This document shows, one piece after another, positions 48,787 through 59,574 of a stretch of DNA of 64,000 nt. Position 1 is the stretch's first letter, and each line of letters starts with the position of its first letter. The DNA is from Allomeiothermus silvanus DSM 9946 (GTDB lineage Bacteria > Deinococcota > Deinococci > Deinococcales > Thermaceae). A program made the translations under genes and the position numbers. Location: contig NC_014212.1 of the NCBI RefSeq assembly GCF_000092125.1, forward strand, positions 2,128,001 to 2,192,000, in the 5' to 3' direction. The notes under the pieces are model-generated. The model was not told the origin of the DNA, did not search any database, and was given only the letters and a program-made list of their open reading frames with translations.

Positions 48787-49879
48787 TAGGAGTTACGCAG
48801 TTGCAGTTGACTGGACATTCTTCTGTGTGCTAGGAGGAGAGTGCTTAGCCAAGCTTCTCCAAAGGGGGTGATGCCCATGAACCCACCGAAGTGCGATGAC
48901 CTGGACTACATCCACTTTCTCATCGCCGCTCAGCGGGTCTTCACCTGTACCGAGGCCGCTCGCTGTAGTCCAAAGGAGAAGAGCCCTCCCGCCCATGATG
49001 CCTTTACCCGCCTGCTGCAAAGACAGCCGCCCGACACGGCGGCGCTGTGGCAGGAGGCCAAGGCCTTCGTGAAGCTCAGGGAGGGGCTGCTGATCCTGGA
49101 CGACACCACCCTGGATAAGCCCTACGCTCGGGACATGGATCTGGTGAGTTACCACTGGAGCGGCAAACACCAAAGGGTGGTTAGGGGCATCGCCCTCATG
49201 ACCCTGCTGTGGACGGAGGGGCAGGCCCTGATCCCCTGCGACTTTCGGGTCTACGACAAGCCCCAGGATGGGAAGAGCAAAAACGACCACTTTCAGACCA
49301 TGCTCCAGAAAGCGAAGGAGCGGGGGTTTCAGCCGGAATATGTCCTGATGGACAGCTGGTATGCCAGCTTGGAGAACCTCAAGGCCATAGTCAGCTTTGG
49401 CTGGCGGTTTCTGACGCGGCTGAAGGGCAACCGCCTGGTCAACCCGGAGGGGAAGGGAAATGTACCCATCCGTGAGGTGGAAATCCCTGGGGAGGGGAGG
49501 GTGGTTCATCTTCGGGGTTTTGGGTTCGTGAGGGTGTTCCGAACGCTCTCCAAGGACGGGGAGGCGGAGTACTGGGCCACGAACCATCTGGGGATGAGCG
49601 AAGAGAAGCGGGCGGAGTTAGAGCGGCAAGGATGGGGGATCGAAGTGTACCATCGGGGGCTCAAGCAGTGCTGTGGGGTGGAGCGGGCCCAGGTGAGGAA
49701 GGCGGTCTCCATCCTGCGGCACCTCCTCCTGGCTTTGCGGGCCTTCCTCCGGCTGGAGGTCTACCGGCTGCGCAGGGGGGTGAGCTGGTACGAGGCCAAG
49801 GCGTCCATTGTTCGCGAGGCAATACGAAGTTATCTCGCCCATCCCCTCCACATCCTTCAGCCAACTGCGTAAGTCCTAA
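48787..49879 (+). mobile_element. IS701-like insertion sequence, about 1093 bp
   Basis: Ends TAGGAGTTACGCAGTTG (48787-48803) and the complement of TAGGACTTACGCAGTTG (49862-49878) match at 16 of 17 positions. It is flanked by CTAA at 48783-48786 and 49880-49883, the 4-bp YTAR duplication expected for IS701; a one-base ambiguity in the boundary remains. It contains one transposase and no CTCGAG. Confidence 0.87.
48877..49872 (+). CDS. IS701-family transposase
   Basis: 331 residues from ATG 48877 (AAGGGGGTG 7 nt upstream). DDE residues are visible in LLILDDTTLDKPYARDMDLVSYHWSGKHQ, VLMDSWYASLENL and the C-terminal GWGIEVYHRGLKQCCGVERAQVR with the catalytic Glu. The frame is intact and runs nearly to the right end of the element, so it may be active. 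Confidence 0.87.
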   Translation: MNPPKCDDLDYIHFLIAAQRVFTCTEAARCSPKEKSPPAHDAFTRLLQRQPPDTAALWQEAKAFVKLREGLLILDDTTLDKPYARDMDLVSYHWSGKHQRVVRGIALMTLLWTEGQALIPCDFRVYDKPQDGKSKNDHFQTMLQKAKERGFQPEYVLMDSWYASLENLKAIVSFGWRFLTRLKGNRLVNPEGKGNVPIREVEIPGEGRVVHLRGFGFVRVFRTLSKDGEAEYWATNHLGMSEEKRAELERQGWGIEVYHRGLKQCCGVERAQVRKAVSILRHLLLALRAFLRLEVYRLRRGVSWYEAKASIVREAIRSYLAHPLHILQPTA

Positions 49880-51138
49880 CTAATACCGGGCGGTTTGGGT
49901 CTGGCCCGCACACCCACTGGCACCGCCCTGGTGCGTGGCGCCCTACCCGGCGAGGTGGTGCGGGTGGGGCTCCGGCCTCGCAAAAACCACCTCGAGGGCC
50001 AGGTGTTGGAAATCCTCCAGGCCCACCCCGAGCGCTATCCCGAAGCGCTTCCCCCGACCGCTGATCTTCCCCTTTATTACCCTGCCCAGCTACCTCTCAA
50101 ACAGGGCTTCGTGCACGAAGCCCTGGTGCGCATTGCCAAGCTCGAGTTCCCCCTCTCCCCCATCCAACCCTCACCGGATGCCCTTAACTACCGCACCGCC
50201 GCACAGTATGCGCTGCACCCGCTGGGCGGACTCGCCTACCGCAAACCCAACAGCCATGAACTGGCAAAAATCGAGCAGGACCCTCTAATCGCACCTCCCT
50301 TGCAGGAGGCCTTCCGGCTATTGTCACACGGGGCGCTCTCGAGCCTAGACGAAGTGGTGTTCCGGGGTAGCTTGTACGAGGGGCGAACCCTGGTGGGCTT
50401 GATCGGCGGGGAAGCCCGCTTTTGCAGGCGCACCGCCCAGACTTTGGTACAAGAGGGCCTGGCCGGGGTGGTCTGGGCCGAGGCCAGCCCCAAAGGGCGC
50501 TTTCGGGGACGGGTGCAGCATTTGGCTGGGGAGAGGGGCTTGCTCGAGGAGTACGGCGGGGTGCTCTCGACGGTGGATGCGCAAAGCTTTGCCCAGGTCA
50601 ACCCCAAAGCCGCCGGGCTTTTGTACCGGGAAGCCGCCCAGATCGCGGGGGGTGGGGAAAGAGCGGTGGAGCTTTACGCCGGGAGCGGGGTCTTGGGGCT
50701 CCACCTGGCTGAGCGGTTTTGCGAGGTGATCGCTATCGAGATCAACAAGGACGCCGTAAGGCGCGGAGAGGCCGACCGGGAGCGGCTGGGGGTGAGTCAC
50801 CTGCGCTTTCACCGCGGGGACTCGAGAGAGTTATACACCTTTACCCCCGCCGATTTGGTCGCGGTGGACCCGCCCCGCTCCGGGCTATCGGCGGAGGTTA
50901 TGCAGGCGATTGTGCAGGCCCGCCCTAAACGGGTGCTGTACCTCTCCTGCGACCCCGCGACCTGGGCCAGGGATGTGCGGGGGCTCACCCAGGCCGGTTA
51001 CCGGCTCGCTTTCGCCCGGCCTTACGACTTCTACCCCTTTACCCATCATGTGGAGGTACTAAGTCTGCTCGAGAGGTGAGCGCAAAAGCTCTTCACCCAG
51101 TAGAGCACCACCGCAAAGCCAGGGGCTATACTCTGTCC

Positions 51139-51900
51139 ATGCTAGCCAAACGCATCATCCCTTGCCTGGACGTCCACGCCGGACGGGTGGTCAAGGGAAT
51201 CAACTTCGTAAACCTGCGGGATGCCGGAGACCCGGTGCAAGCCGCCCACGCCTACGACCGAGCGGGAGCCGATGAGTTGGTATTTCTCGACATCACCGCT
51301 ACCCATGAGGAGCGGAAAATCCTGCTCGATGTGGTTTCGCAAGTGGCGGAGCAGGTGTTTATCCCGCTCACCGTGGGGGGCGGGGTACGCAGCCTGGAGG
51401 ACGCCCGCGCCCTTCTGGGGGCCGGGGCCGACAAGGTCTCGGTAAACTCAGCGGCGGTCCGGCGGCCTGAACTCATCCGGGAACTCTCCGATCACTTTGG
51501 CTCACAGGCGGTGGTGTTGGCGATTGACGCCCGCCAAAGCCCCGATGGCTGGGAAGTTTATGTGGCGGGGGGACGCACCCCCACCGGGCTCGACGCGGTG
51601 CGGTGGGCCGAGCGCGGGGTGGAGCTAGGGGCGGGGGAAATCCTGCTCACCAGCATGGACAAAGACGGAACCAAGGCCGGCTATGACCTCCCGCTCACCC
51701 GGACTATCCGCGAGGCGGTGGGGGTTCCCCTGATCGCCTCGGGCGGAGCGGGAAAGCGCGAAGATTTCGCAGCGGTGCTCGAGGTCTGCGACGCCGCCCT
51801 AGCTGCTTCGGTGTTCCACTTTGGGGAAATTCCCATCCCCGAACTCAAGGAGTACCTGGCTTCAAGGGGTTTCCCTATCCGCATCGAGGTGCCCGCATGA
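51139..51900 (+). CDS. hisF: imidazole glycerol phosphate synthase, cyclase subunit
   Basis: 253 residues starting [26 protein letters not shown], the (beta/alpha)8 barrel that makes the imidazole ring with ammonia from HisH. Catalytic Asp residues lie in CLDVHAG (Asp11) and VLAIDARQS (about Asp130). ATG 51139 follows TATACT (51127-51132) by 6 nt, a leaderless start; it overlaps hisIE by 4 bp. Confidence 0.97.
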   Translation: MLAKRIIPCLDVHAGRVVKGINFVNLRDAGDPVQAAHAYDRAGADELVFLDITATHEERKILLDVVSQVAEQVFIPLTVGGGVRSLEDARALLGAGADKVSVNSAAVRRPELIRELSDHFGSQAVVLAIDARQSPDGWEVYVAGGRTPTGLDAVRWAERGVELGAGEILLTSMDKDGTKAGYDLPLTRTIREAVGVPLIASGGAGKREDFAAVLEVCDAALAASVFHFGEIPIPELKEYLASRGFPIRIEVPA

Positions 51901-52544
51901 ATATCGAGGAGGTGCATTTTGACGCCAACGGCCTGGTGCCGGTGATCGTACAGGACGCTGTAAGCGGACAGGTGTTGACCCTGGCCTATGCCAACCGGGA
52001 GGCCCTAGCCAAAACCCTCGAGACCCGCCAAAGCACCTTCTGGAGCCGCAGCCGGGGCGAGCTTTGGGTCAAAGGAGCCATCTCCGGCAACACCCAAGAG
52101 GTGCTGGAAGTGGTACTGGATTGCGACCAGGATGCGGTGCTCTACCGGGTGATCCCTACCGGCCCAGCCTGCCATACCGGGGCCGAGACCTGTTTTCACC
52201 ACCCGGTTACTGCAGAAACCGCGCCTCCCCCTTTGGGCGAAGTGCTGGAAAAGGTCTACCGCACCCTCCGCTCCCGGCTCCGCGAGCGCCCCGAGGGCTC
52301 TTATGTGGTAAAGATGCACGATGCGGGTCTCGACCGCATCCTCAAGAAGATCGGGGAGGAAGCTGGAGAAGTTATCATCGCCGCGAAGAACGGTAGCCGG
52401 GAAGAACTCGCCTGGGAAGCCTCGGACCTGCTTTTTCACCTGCTCTTTACGTTAACCGAGCTGGGCCTGAGCCCTCAGGATCTGGCTCGAGTGCTCTGGG
52501 AACGCAACCAAAAAAGCACCTCCATCCCTGCCGAGGGTGGCTGA
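51897..52544 (+). CDS. hisIE: bifunctional phosphoribosyl-AMP cyclohydrolase / phosphoribosyl-ATP diphosphatase
   Basis: 215 residues. HisI part: [31 protein letters not shown] and zinc cysteines in [27 protein letters not shown]. HisE part from about residue 115: [46 protein letters not shown]. It performs steps 2 and 3 of histidine synthesis. The ATGA overlap couples it to hisF; hisH, hisA and the other his genes are not here. Confidence 0.96.
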   Translation: MNIEEVHFDANGLVPVIVQDAVSGQVLTLAYANREALAKTLETRQSTFWSRSRGELWVKGAISGNTQEVLEVVLDCDQDAVLYRVIPTGPACHTGAETCFHHPVTAETAPPPLGEVLEKVYRTLRSRLRERPEGSYVVKMHDAGLDRILKKIGEEAGEVIIAAKNGSREELAWEASDLLFHLLFTLTELGLSPQDLARVLWERNQKSTSIPAEGG

Positions 52545-52635
52545 GGCAAAAGGGCCTGCAGCGTTCACCGACCTCTTCCCACCCTGGCTCCCTGGTAGCT
52601 TTTCGCGTAGGGCTAAGGGGCTTCGGTCCCCAAAA

Positions 52636-52663
52636 CGGTAGCGGTCTGTTGGAACCGCTACCG
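52636..52663. repeat. 10-bp perfect inverted repeat between hisIE and glpX
   Basis: CGGTAGCGGT and ACCGCTACCG with an 8-bp loop, 25 bp upstream of the glpX -10 box. No U tract follows, so it may be an operator for glpX or a weak terminator of the his genes. Confidence 0.5.
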
Positions 52664-52699
52664 CGGTGAGGCTGGCTTGGGCTTTGGTAGGCTCAATTT

Positions 52700-53668
52700 A
52701 TGGACATCGAACGCCTATTGGTACTCGAGGTCGCCCGCGTCACCGAACAAGCCGCTCTGGCTGCTAGCCGTTTGGCCGGAAAAGGCGATAAAGAAGCCGT
52801 GGACGCCGCCGGTACCGAGGCCATGCGCCAGGTGCTAGGCGAGCTACCTATCAACGGCACGGTGGTGATCGGCGAGGGCGAGATGGACGAGGCCCCCATG
52901 CTCTATATCGGGGAGAAGCTCGGAATGGGTGGCCCCGAGGTAGATATCGCGGTGGACCCGGTGGAGGGCACCACCATCACCGCCAAGGGGCTGCCCAACT
53001 CCATCACCGTCATCGCCATCAGCGAGAAAGGCGGGCTCCTCCACGCCCCCGACATGTACATGGAGAAGCTGGTGGTGGCCCCCCCAGCGGTGGGAAAGGT
53101 GAGCCTGGAGTACCCGGTCAAGGCCAACCTGCGCTTGATCGCTGAATCGCTCCAACGCGGCGTGGAAGACCTGGTGGTAGTGGTGCTGGATCGCCCTCGC
53201 CACGAGAAGCTCATCAAGGAGATCCGCGACGCCGGGGCCCGGGTCAAGCTGATCGGGGACGGAGATGTGGTGGCGGCGCTGGCGGTAGCGGTGCGCGGCA
53301 CTGGGGTTCATGCTTTGATGGGCAGCGGCGGAGCCCCCGAGGGGGTGTTGGCCGCAGCGGCCCTCAAGTGCCTGGGGGGCGAGATTCAGGCTAAATTCCT
53401 GCCCGCCGACGACACCCAGCGCGAACGGATGCAGGCCATGGGGGCCAACGAACACCAGATCTACCGCACCAACGATCTAGCCCCCGGCAAAGAGATCGTC
53501 TTTGCGGCAACCGGGATCACCCACGGGGATATCCTCGAGGGGGTGCGCTTTTTCGGGGGTGGGGCCCGTACCCACTCCATCGTGATGGGGTACAAGACCC
53601 GGGTGGTGCGCTTTATTGACAGCATCCACCTCTTCGAGCGCGGGGCCAGGGTGACGATTCGGGTCTAA
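52700..53668 (+). CDS. glpX: class II fructose-1,6-bisphosphatase
   Basis: 322 residues of the GlpX family, hydrolysing fructose-1,6-bisphosphate in gluconeogenesis. Metal and phosphate sites: [37 protein letters not shown], and [27 protein letters not shown] at 52688-52693 stands 6 nt before ATG (leaderless). Its 3' end abuts a transposase remnant. Confidence 0.95.
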   Translation: MDIERLLVLEVARVTEQAALAASRLAGKGDKEAVDAAGTEAMRQVLGELPINGTVVIGEGEMDEAPMLYIGEKLGMGGPEVDIAVDPVEGTTITAKGLPNSITVIAISEKGGLLHAPDMYMEKLVVAPPAVGKVSLEYPVKANLRLIAESLQRGVEDLVVVVLDRPRHEKLIKEIRDAGARVKLIGDGDVVAALAVAVRGTGVHALMGSGGAPEGVLAAAALKCLGGEIQAKFLPADDTQRERMQAMGANEHQIYRTNDLAPGKEIVFAATGITHGDILEGVRFFGGGARTHSIVMGYKTRVVRFIDSIHLFERGARVTIRV

Positions 53669-53675
53669 TAGGCCG

Positions 53676-53831
53676 TTGCCCAAGCGGTGGGTGGTGGAAC
53701 GGACCTTTGCCTGGCTGGGGCGAAACCGACGGCTGGGAAAAGATTACGAGTACTATCCTGAGGTAACGGAAGCCTGGATGTATTTAGGTATGATACGCTT
53801 GTTGGTGAAGCGGCTGGCCAGGGCCGCGTAG
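53676..53831 (+). pseudogene. IS5-type transposase C-terminal remnant
   Basis: Fifty-one codons ending in TAG read [20 protein letters not shown], then [21 protein letters not shown], the C-terminal catalytic-Glu region of IS5/IS427-type transposases. Nothing of the N-terminal domain is present. It starts 7 bp after the glpX stop and marks the left border of the haem operon block. Confidence 0.85.
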
Positions 53832-53865
53832 CCTCCTGTGGAGGACTTTTACAACAGTTTCTCAC

Positions 53866-54626
<761 letters not shown>

Positions 54627-54627
<1 letters not shown>

Positions 54628-55652
54628 CACCGGGCCACCTCCCGCTTGAAGCGCAGCAACAGAGCGATGAAGAAGGGCGCGCCCAGCAGGCTGGTCACCA
54701 CGCCCACCGGCAGCTCGGCAGGGGCCGCCGCCGTGCGGGCGATCAGGTCGGCCAGCACGCTTAGGATGGCCCCCAGCAGCACCGAGCCCGGCAGCAGGTA
54801 GCGGTGGTCAGGCCCGGCCAGCAGGCGGAAGAGGTGGGGGGCCACCAGCCCGATGAAGCCCACGCTGCCCGCCGCAGCCACTACGGTGCCCACCGCCAGC
54901 GCGGCCAGGGCCACGGCCTTGCGCTTGAAGGGCTCGAGGCTCACCCCCAGGTGGAAGGCCTCCGACTCGCCCAGCACCAGCGCGTTCAGGGGGCGCGACA
55001 GGCGCAGCAGGCCCCAGACCGACAGCAGCGCGGTGGGCGCGATGGCCGCCAGCAGGCCCCAGGTGGCCCCGCCGTAGCCGCCCAGGGTCCAGAAGGTCAG
55101 GCTCCTGAGCTGCTCGTCGGTAGCGCGGCTCACCAGCAGCCCGATCAGGGCCCCGGCCAGCGCGTTGAGGGCGATCCCGGCGAGCAGCAGGGTCAGCACC
55201 TGCACCCGCCCGCCGCTGCTGGCCAGCGTCCACACCGCCAGCGTCGCCAGCAGCCCGCCCGCGAAGGCCATGAAGGGCAGGGCGTAGACCTCGAGCACCC
55301 CCGCCCCCGGCAGCGCCACGATGAACGCAGCGGCCCCCAGCGCGGCCCCCGCGCTGACCCCGATCAGGCCGGGGTCGGCCAGGGGGTTACGGAACAGGCC
55401 CTGCATCACCGCCCCGGACAGGGCCAGCAGCGCCCCGGCCACCACCGCCAGCAGCACCCGGGGAAAGCGCACCGACATCAGCACCGCGTAGGCGGGGTTC
55501 TCGCGCTCCCACAGGACGCGCGGGATGTCCTGGGGCGCGACGGCGTAGGCCCCGCTGCCCGCCGCCAGCAGCACCACCAGCGGCAGCACCGCCCCTAGAC
55601 CCAGCAGGGCCAGCCGGTAGCGGGAAAAAACTTTGGGCAACGCGCTCTGCAC
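54627..55652 (-). CDS. hmuU: haem ABC transporter permease (FecCD family)
   Basis: 341 residues, about ten helices. Family segments: VRFPRVLLAVVAGALLALSGAVMQGLFRNPLADPGLIGVSAGA and GSVGFIGLVAPHLFRLLAGPDHRYLLPGS, quoted in part. GTG start at 55652, four bases after the DUF3386 stop. It is the inner membrane channel for the HmuT-bound ligand. Confidence 0.92.
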
Positions 55653-55655
55653 GGC

Positions 55656-56303
55656 TCAACCCAGCAGCCGGTGATGGCTCAGGCACAGCTCGCGCACGCT
55701 GAGACCCTGCTCGTCGTGGCGCACCACCTGGCGGCGCTCGGGCAGCCAGACCCCCGCCACCTCGGTGTAGGCGTCGGCGAAGCTCTCCACGGCCTCGAGG
55801 CTCCCGTCGGCCCGGCGGTGGATCACGGTGAAGTGCGCGGGGAGGTACTTGGCGCCCGCCTCGGCGTAGGCGTGCAGGTGAATGCGGAAGAAGGAAGCGG
55901 GGAAGTGGCGCTCGACCAGCCGGACCCGCCCCTCCTGCACCCACAGCGCCGAGCGCAGGGGGTCCTCGAGCTCGAGGCGGGTGCCCAGCGGGCCCTCCGC
56001 TGTGAGGCGCATGGGGTACCGCCCCTCGCCCTGGGCGAAGGGGCGGGGTGAGCGGTGGGCCAGCATGGAAGCCAGCTCCCGCCGCGGCCACTCGAACAGG
56101 TCCTCCACCAAGGGCTCGGCCCCGCCGACCGCCAGGTACAGCTCGATGTCCCCGGGTGTGCGGGCCACCACGCGCCCGCGGTGCCAGCTACCGCCCAGGT
56201 AGAGCTCGAGGTCGGCACTGAAGCCGCCGAAGCCCTCGGGCAGGGTGTAGGCGCCCGCGCGGGCGAGCTCGAGCAGCTCGTAGGCCGAGGCGGTGGCGTT
56301 CAT
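55656..56303 (-). CDS. DUF3386-like protein within haem operon
   Basis: 215 residues. The start SAYELLELARAGAYTLPEGFGGFSADLELYLGG and the end FADAYTEVAGVWLPERRQVVRHDEQGLSVRELCLSHHRLL fit DUF3386, a family I associate mainly with cyanobacteria and iron loci. It has no signal peptide, so is cytoplasmic. Histidines (HFPASFFRIHLHAYAEAG, HFTVIHRR) are numerous and could bind haem. It overlaps hmuT by 4 bp. A role in haem handling after import is inferred from position only. Confidence 0.72.
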   Translation of the reverse strand: MNATASAYELLELARAGAYTLPEGFGGFSADLELYLGGSWHRGRVVARTPGDIELYLAVGGAEPLVEDLFEWPRRELASMLAHRSPRPFAQGEGRYPMRLTAEGPLGTRLELEDPLRSALWVQEGRVRLVERHFPASFFRIHLHAYAEAGAKYLPAHFTVIHRRADGSLEAVESFADAYTEVAGVWLPERRQVVRHDEQGLSVRELCLSHHRLLG

Positions 56304-57211
56304 AGCTCCTCCTTGGGCCCGGCGACGTAGAGCCCGCTGCGCTCGTAGGCCCCGATGAACAGGTCGAGCGCGGCCTGCCCGGTGCGGGGGCCGAAGCCGC
56401 CCAGGTACAGGTCGTCGATGGCCACCACCCGCCCGGCCTGCCCGGCGGGGGTCTGCAACACGCCGGGAAGCTTCCTCAGGCCCTCCACCCCGCCGATGCT
56501 CTCGAGGCCCCTGGTGAAGACCACGATCAGGTCGGGCTGGGCCGCCACCACCGCCTCGGCGGTCATCTGGGTGCAGTCCTTGATGCCCTTGGCCGCGTTG
56601 GCGATGCCCGCCAGCTCCATCATCCCCACCGGGTTTGAACCCTCCCCGCAGACAAAGGTGGTCTGGGGACCGCGCAGGTAGAGGAAAAGCCCCTTGAGCC
56701 GCGTGCGCTGCTGCGCGAGCTTGGAGCGCAGGGCCAGCAGATCGCGCTCCATGCGCCGGATTAGTTCTTCGCCGCGCTGCACGCGCCCCACCGCGGCGGC
56801 GATGGTGCGGATCTTCTCGCGGGCCCCCTCGAGGGTGGGCTTATCGGGCACGCGCACCACCCTCACCCCCGCACCCTCGATCTGCTCGAGAACCTGCGGC
56901 GGCTTGACATCCTCGCGCCCGAGCACCAGGGTGGGCCGCAGCGCCAGGATGCCCTCGGCGTTGAGCCGGAACTGGTACCCCACGCTGGGCAGCCGCAGCG
57001 CGGCCGCGGGGTAGTAGCTGCTGTCGTCGCGCCCCACCACCCGCTCGCCCACCCCCAGGGCGAAGAGGATCTCGGTGGTGGATCCGTTGAGGCTGACGAT
57101 GCGCTCAGTGGACCACACCGTGACGTTCTGGCCCCGCGCGTCCTTGACGGTGAAGGGTTGGGCCAGCGCCAGCCCCGCCAGCAGGGCCAGCGCCGCCGTG
57201 CCGCACCTCAT
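56300..57211 (-). CDS. hmuT: haem-binding periplasmic protein
   Basis: 303 residues from ATG 57211: signal peptide MRCGTAALALLAGLALAQP, then IVSLNGSTTEILFALGVGERVVGRDDSSYYPAAALRLPSVGYQ, given in part, which is the HmuT/ChuT cluster-A-2 binding protein pattern, and AIDDLYLGGFGPRTGQAALDLF near the end. It passes haem to HmuUV. ATG overlaps the stop of the monooxygenase gene. No TonB receptor gene is nearby. Confidence 0.9.
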   Translation of the reverse strand: MRCGTAALALLAGLALAQPFTVKDARGQNVTVWSTERIVSLNGSTTEILFALGVGERVVGRDDSSYYPAAALRLPSVGYQFRLNAEGILALRPTLVLGREDVKPPQVLEQIEGAGVRVVRVPDKPTLEGAREKIRTIAAAVGRVQRGEELIRRMERDLLALRSKLAQQRTRLKGLFLYLRGPQTTFVCGEGSNPVGMMELAGIANAAKGIKDCTQMTAEAVVAAQPDLIVVFTRGLESIGGVEGLRKLPGVLQTPAGQAGRVVAIDDLYLGGFGPRTGQAALDLFIGAYERSGLYVAGPKEEL

Positions 57212-57546
57212 CGGCCGACCTCCTGGGCCGGGGCTTCGGCGCTGTCGGTGAAGACCTCGTAGGTCTCGAGCTGGGAGTGCCCCCGGAAGACCTCGCGCGG
57301 CAGGGTGCCGCTGCGGGCGTGCCCCTCCTTGAACTCCGGGCTCTCCACCCAGCCCTCGAAGTGGGCCTGGCTCTCCCAAAAGGTCATCACCACGTAGGGC
57401 TGCTCGGCGGGGTTGGCGGGCCGCAAAACCAGGTTGCGGATAAAGCCGGGCATCCGGTCGACGAGCCGGGCACGGCGCTGGAAGTTCTCCTCGAATTGCC
57501 GGGTATATTCGGGGTTCACCGGAATGCGGTTCATGGTAACGAACAT
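57208..57546 (-). CDS. IsdG-like haem-degrading monooxygenase
   Basis: 112 residues of the antibiotic-biosynthesis-monooxygenase fold starting MFVTMNRIPVNPEY. The catalytic triad of IsdG/IsdI (Asn7, Trp67, His77) is matched by Asn6, Trp66 (FEGWVESPEF) and His76 (KEGHARSG), so haem cleavage is likely. First gene of the haem operon. GGAGG precedes ATG 57546. Cytoplasmic; releases iron from imported haem. Confidence 0.9.
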   Translation of the reverse strand: MFVTMNRIPVNPEYTRQFEENFQRRARLVDRMPGFIRNLVLRPANPAEQPYVVMTFWESQAHFEGWVESPEFKEGHARSGTLPREVFRGHSQLETYEVFTDSAEAPAQEVGR

Positions 57547-57567
57547 CCCTGACCTCCTCTAGAGCCA

Positions 57568-57643
57568 AGACTAGGACGAACGTCCATTAAAGTCAAGTAT
57601 TCCGGTCGGAATTTATGTATATTGAAAACGATAACTGTTATCG
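57568..57643 (-). promoter_or_regulatory. haem operon promoter with Fur-like box and two more palindromes
   Basis: On the minus strand TTGACT (57596-57591), 17-bp spacer, TAGTCT (57573-57568). The spacer holds the palindrome GGACG-AA-CGTCC (57574-57585). Upstream are ATTCCG-GT-CGGAAT (57599-57612) and a perfect 7-1-7 palindrome CGATAAC-T-GTTATCG (57629-57643), which resembles the Fur box. Iron plus a second signal, perhaps haem, may control the operon. Confidence 0.75.
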
Positions 57644-57731
57644 CTACCGGGAGCGGCCCAGCGGCCATCCACGAAGACCACGGCGTCGGCCGAGTTGGTG
57701 CGCACCTCAAGGGGTATTTGTGAGAATTGCT

Positions 57732-58139
57732 CTATAGACCAATATTCACCCCGAACGCCCCACCCAGGCCGAAGCCAAATCGTGGGGAGAAAAAGCCCAG
57801 CAGGGGCAGACCCAGGTTGAGGTAGGTCCCTACCACCCCGCGCACCCCGTAGTTCCCCTGGTTGAGCAAGGAGATCGCCGGGCCGGTTCCGAAGAAAGCC
57901 CCTCCGCCCGCGTAGAGGTCGGTCAGGGGAATTTTGGCCAGCACGTCCACCCCGCCGCCCAAAGCACCACTTCCAAAGGGGTTGTACCCTGCATAGGCGC
58001 GTCCGTCCACTAACAAAGGAACCAAGGGAAAACGCACGCCAGCGTTAATACCGAAGGAGCTGCCCAGCGTTACCTGCAGGCTTTGGGCCATGGCCGGAAT
58101 CGAGAGGATCAAAGCTAGAGCCATCAAATAACGTTTCAT
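57732..58139 (-). CDS. small exported protein, possible beta-barrel
   Basis: 135 residues from ATG 58139: signal peptide MKRYLMALALILSIPAMAQ, then glycine/aromatic-rich alternating sequence (LGSSFGINAGVRFPLVPLLV, RAYAGYNPFGSGALGGGV, GFFSPRFGFGLGGAFGVNIGL), as in small outer-membrane barrels. The C-terminus ends in NIGL rather than a classic aromatic residue. TATACT (58152-58147, minus) lies 7 nt before ATG. I do not recognise the family. Confidence 0.72.
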   Translation of the reverse strand: MKRYLMALALILSIPAMAQSLQVTLGSSFGINAGVRFPLVPLLVDGRAYAGYNPFGSGALGGGVDVLAKIPLTDLYAGGGAFFGTGPAISLLNQGNYGVRGVVGTYLNLGLPLLGFFSPRFGFGLGGAFGVNIGL

Positions 58140-58153
58140 GCCCATCAGTATAC

Positions 58154-58486
58154 CTAGCCTTCCCAAGCCAACAGACTTAGCCTTTCCAAAGCCTTCTCGC
58201 GCGGTATAACCTGGGCCTGGAGCATCCCCGGCTGATACCCCACTACGATCTGATTCACCCCCAGACGACCCAGAGCAACCAGATACGTTTCCTTGAGGGC
58301 ATAGCCCTCGAGCTTCCCCACCTGCATCCCCGCAGCAGTAGGAGTCTTCTCCATGAAGGCTCGAGCCTCGTCCTGGCTAAGCCAAATCGTGGAGAGCCTT
58401 TGCCCCAAGGACTCCAGAACAAGGTGCTCGCCCGCAACTTGCGGGTCCTCGAGGACGTACCAGGTAGCTTTCAAAAGATCATCCAT
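58154..58486 (-). CDS. conserved hypothetical protein
   Basis: 110 residues, acidic N-terminus MDDLLKATWYVLEDPQVAGEHLVLESLG, then LSTIWLSQDEARAFMEKT and VNQIVVGYQPGMLQAQVIPREKALERL. No signal peptide or motif is recognised; it is probably a small alpha/beta protein of Thermales. It ends just before the promoter of the exported-protein gene and may contain its -35 region. Confidence 0.65.
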   Translation of the reverse strand: MDDLLKATWYVLEDPQVAGEHLVLESLGQRLSTIWLSQDEARAFMEKTPTAAGMQVGKLEGYALKETYLVALGRLGVNQIVVGYQPGMLQAQVIPREKALERLSLLAWEG

Positions 58487-58542
58487 GCTAAGCTTGTGTA
58501 ATTCTTCACGATAACTTGCTCGTGAATAAAATCCCTGTTGGT

Positions 58543-59559
58543 CTAGGACGCGACCGCAGGGTGGATCTCCCCCATCTCCACTAAGGTCTCAGCAATCTGC
58601 ACCGCGTTGAGGGCCGCCCCCTTGAGCAGTTGGTCCCCCGCGACGAAGAAATCTAGCCCGTTCTCAAAGACCAGATTTTTGCGAATACGGCCCACCTCAA
58701 CGTTGTATTTGCCGCTCGCCCTAAGCGGCAATGGATATTGCAGGTTAGCCGGGTCATCCACCAAGTCCACCCCGGGCGCCTGACGCAGCACCTCGCGGGC
58801 GGCCTCGGGGGTAATCGGGCGCTCGAATTCCGCCGTCACCGCTTCCGAATGGACCCGCAGGGTAGGGACCCGCACCGCTGTGCAGGAGAGCTTCACCGTG
58901 TCGTCACCCATGATCTTCTGGCTTTCCCACAACACTTTCATCTCCTCTTTGGTGTAGCCGTTGTCCTGGAAAGCATCGATGTGGGGAATGACATTGAAAG
59001 GCAAGGGGTGGGCAAAAGTCCGGCTCTGAAGCGGCTTTCCCGCCAGGAAATCGCGCGTGCCCTCCAGCAATTCCTGCATCCCACTAGCTCCCGCCCCGCT
59101 CGAGGACTGATAGGTGCTCACGATGACCCGCTTGGCCTTGAAGGCCCTATGGAGCGGATAAAGGGCCATCAGCAGGATCGCGGTGGTGCAGTTGGGGTTG
59201 GCGATGAGGTTTTGGTGTCCCCGGATGGCCTGAGCGTTGATCTCCGGTACAATCAGCGGAACCCAAGGCTCATAGCGAAAAGCCGAAGAGTTATCGATTA
59301 CGATAGACTTTTTGGCCCAGATAGGAGCATATTGCTTGGAGAGGCTACCCCCAGCGCTAGCCAGCACGATATCTACCGGCAAGGGGCCTTCGGGGAGGGC
59401 TTCCACCAAGTACTCCGTGTTGCGAAAGCTCAGGGTCTTCCCGGCAGAACGCGCCGAAGCGTAGAGCCTTAGCTCCGAAAGCGGGAAATGGCGCTGCTCG
59501 AGCACCCTCAATAGCTCTTGCCCTACCGCACCGGTTGCACCTACGATGGCGATTTTCAT
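58543..59559 (-). CDS. asd: aspartate-semialdehyde dehydrogenase
   Basis: 338 residues starting [27 protein letters not shown], reducing aspartyl phosphate to the semialdehyde, the branch to lysine, threonine and methionine. Catalytic Cys is in [16 protein letters not shown]; other motifs are [13 protein letters not shown] and [24 protein letters not shown] precedes ATG 59559. A threonine-type attenuator sits directly upstream. Confidence 0.96.
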   Translation of the reverse strand: MKIAIVGATGAVGQELLRVLEQRHFPLSELRLYASARSAGKTLSFRNTEYLVEALPEGPLPVDIVLASAGGSLSKQYAPIWAKKSIVIDNSSAFRYEPWVPLIVPEINAQAIRGHQNLIANPNCTTAILLMALYPLHRAFKAKRVIVSTYQSSSGAGASGMQELLEGTRDFLAGKPLQSRTFAHPLPFNVIPHIDAFQDNGYTKEEMKVLWESQKIMGDDTVKLSCTAVRVPTLRVHSEAVTAEFERPITPEAAREVLRQAPGVDLVDDPANLQYPLPLRASGKYNVEVGRIRKNLVFENGLDFFVAGDQLLKGAALNAVQIAETLVEMGEIHPAVAS

Positions 59560-59574
59560 CTGCTCCTCCTCAAC

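Larger units (their letters stand above)
48762..51079 (+). pseudogene. RlmD/TrmA-type RNA (uracil-5-)methyltransferase split by IS701-like element
   Basis: The 5' end (48762-48786) encodes VVVTIEKL and is separated by the IS from 49884-51079, which continues [26 protein letters not shown]. Removing the element with one copy of CTAA restores a continuous frame and the usual TRAM-domain start. The remainder has the methyltransferase domain ([18 protein letters not shown]), the DPPRSGL motif and the catalytic region [19 protein letters not shown] at 48749-48754 lies 7 nt before GTG 48762. A truncated product from TTG 49895 (394 residues, lacking the first TRAM strand) could still be made by readthrough from the IS, since both point the same way. 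Confidence 0.88.

Noticed and set aside
54804-55598. Gln/His/Arg-rich 264-codon frame antisense to hmuU
   Set aside because: Composition is typical of a shadow of a GC-rich membrane protein gene; hmuU is secure.
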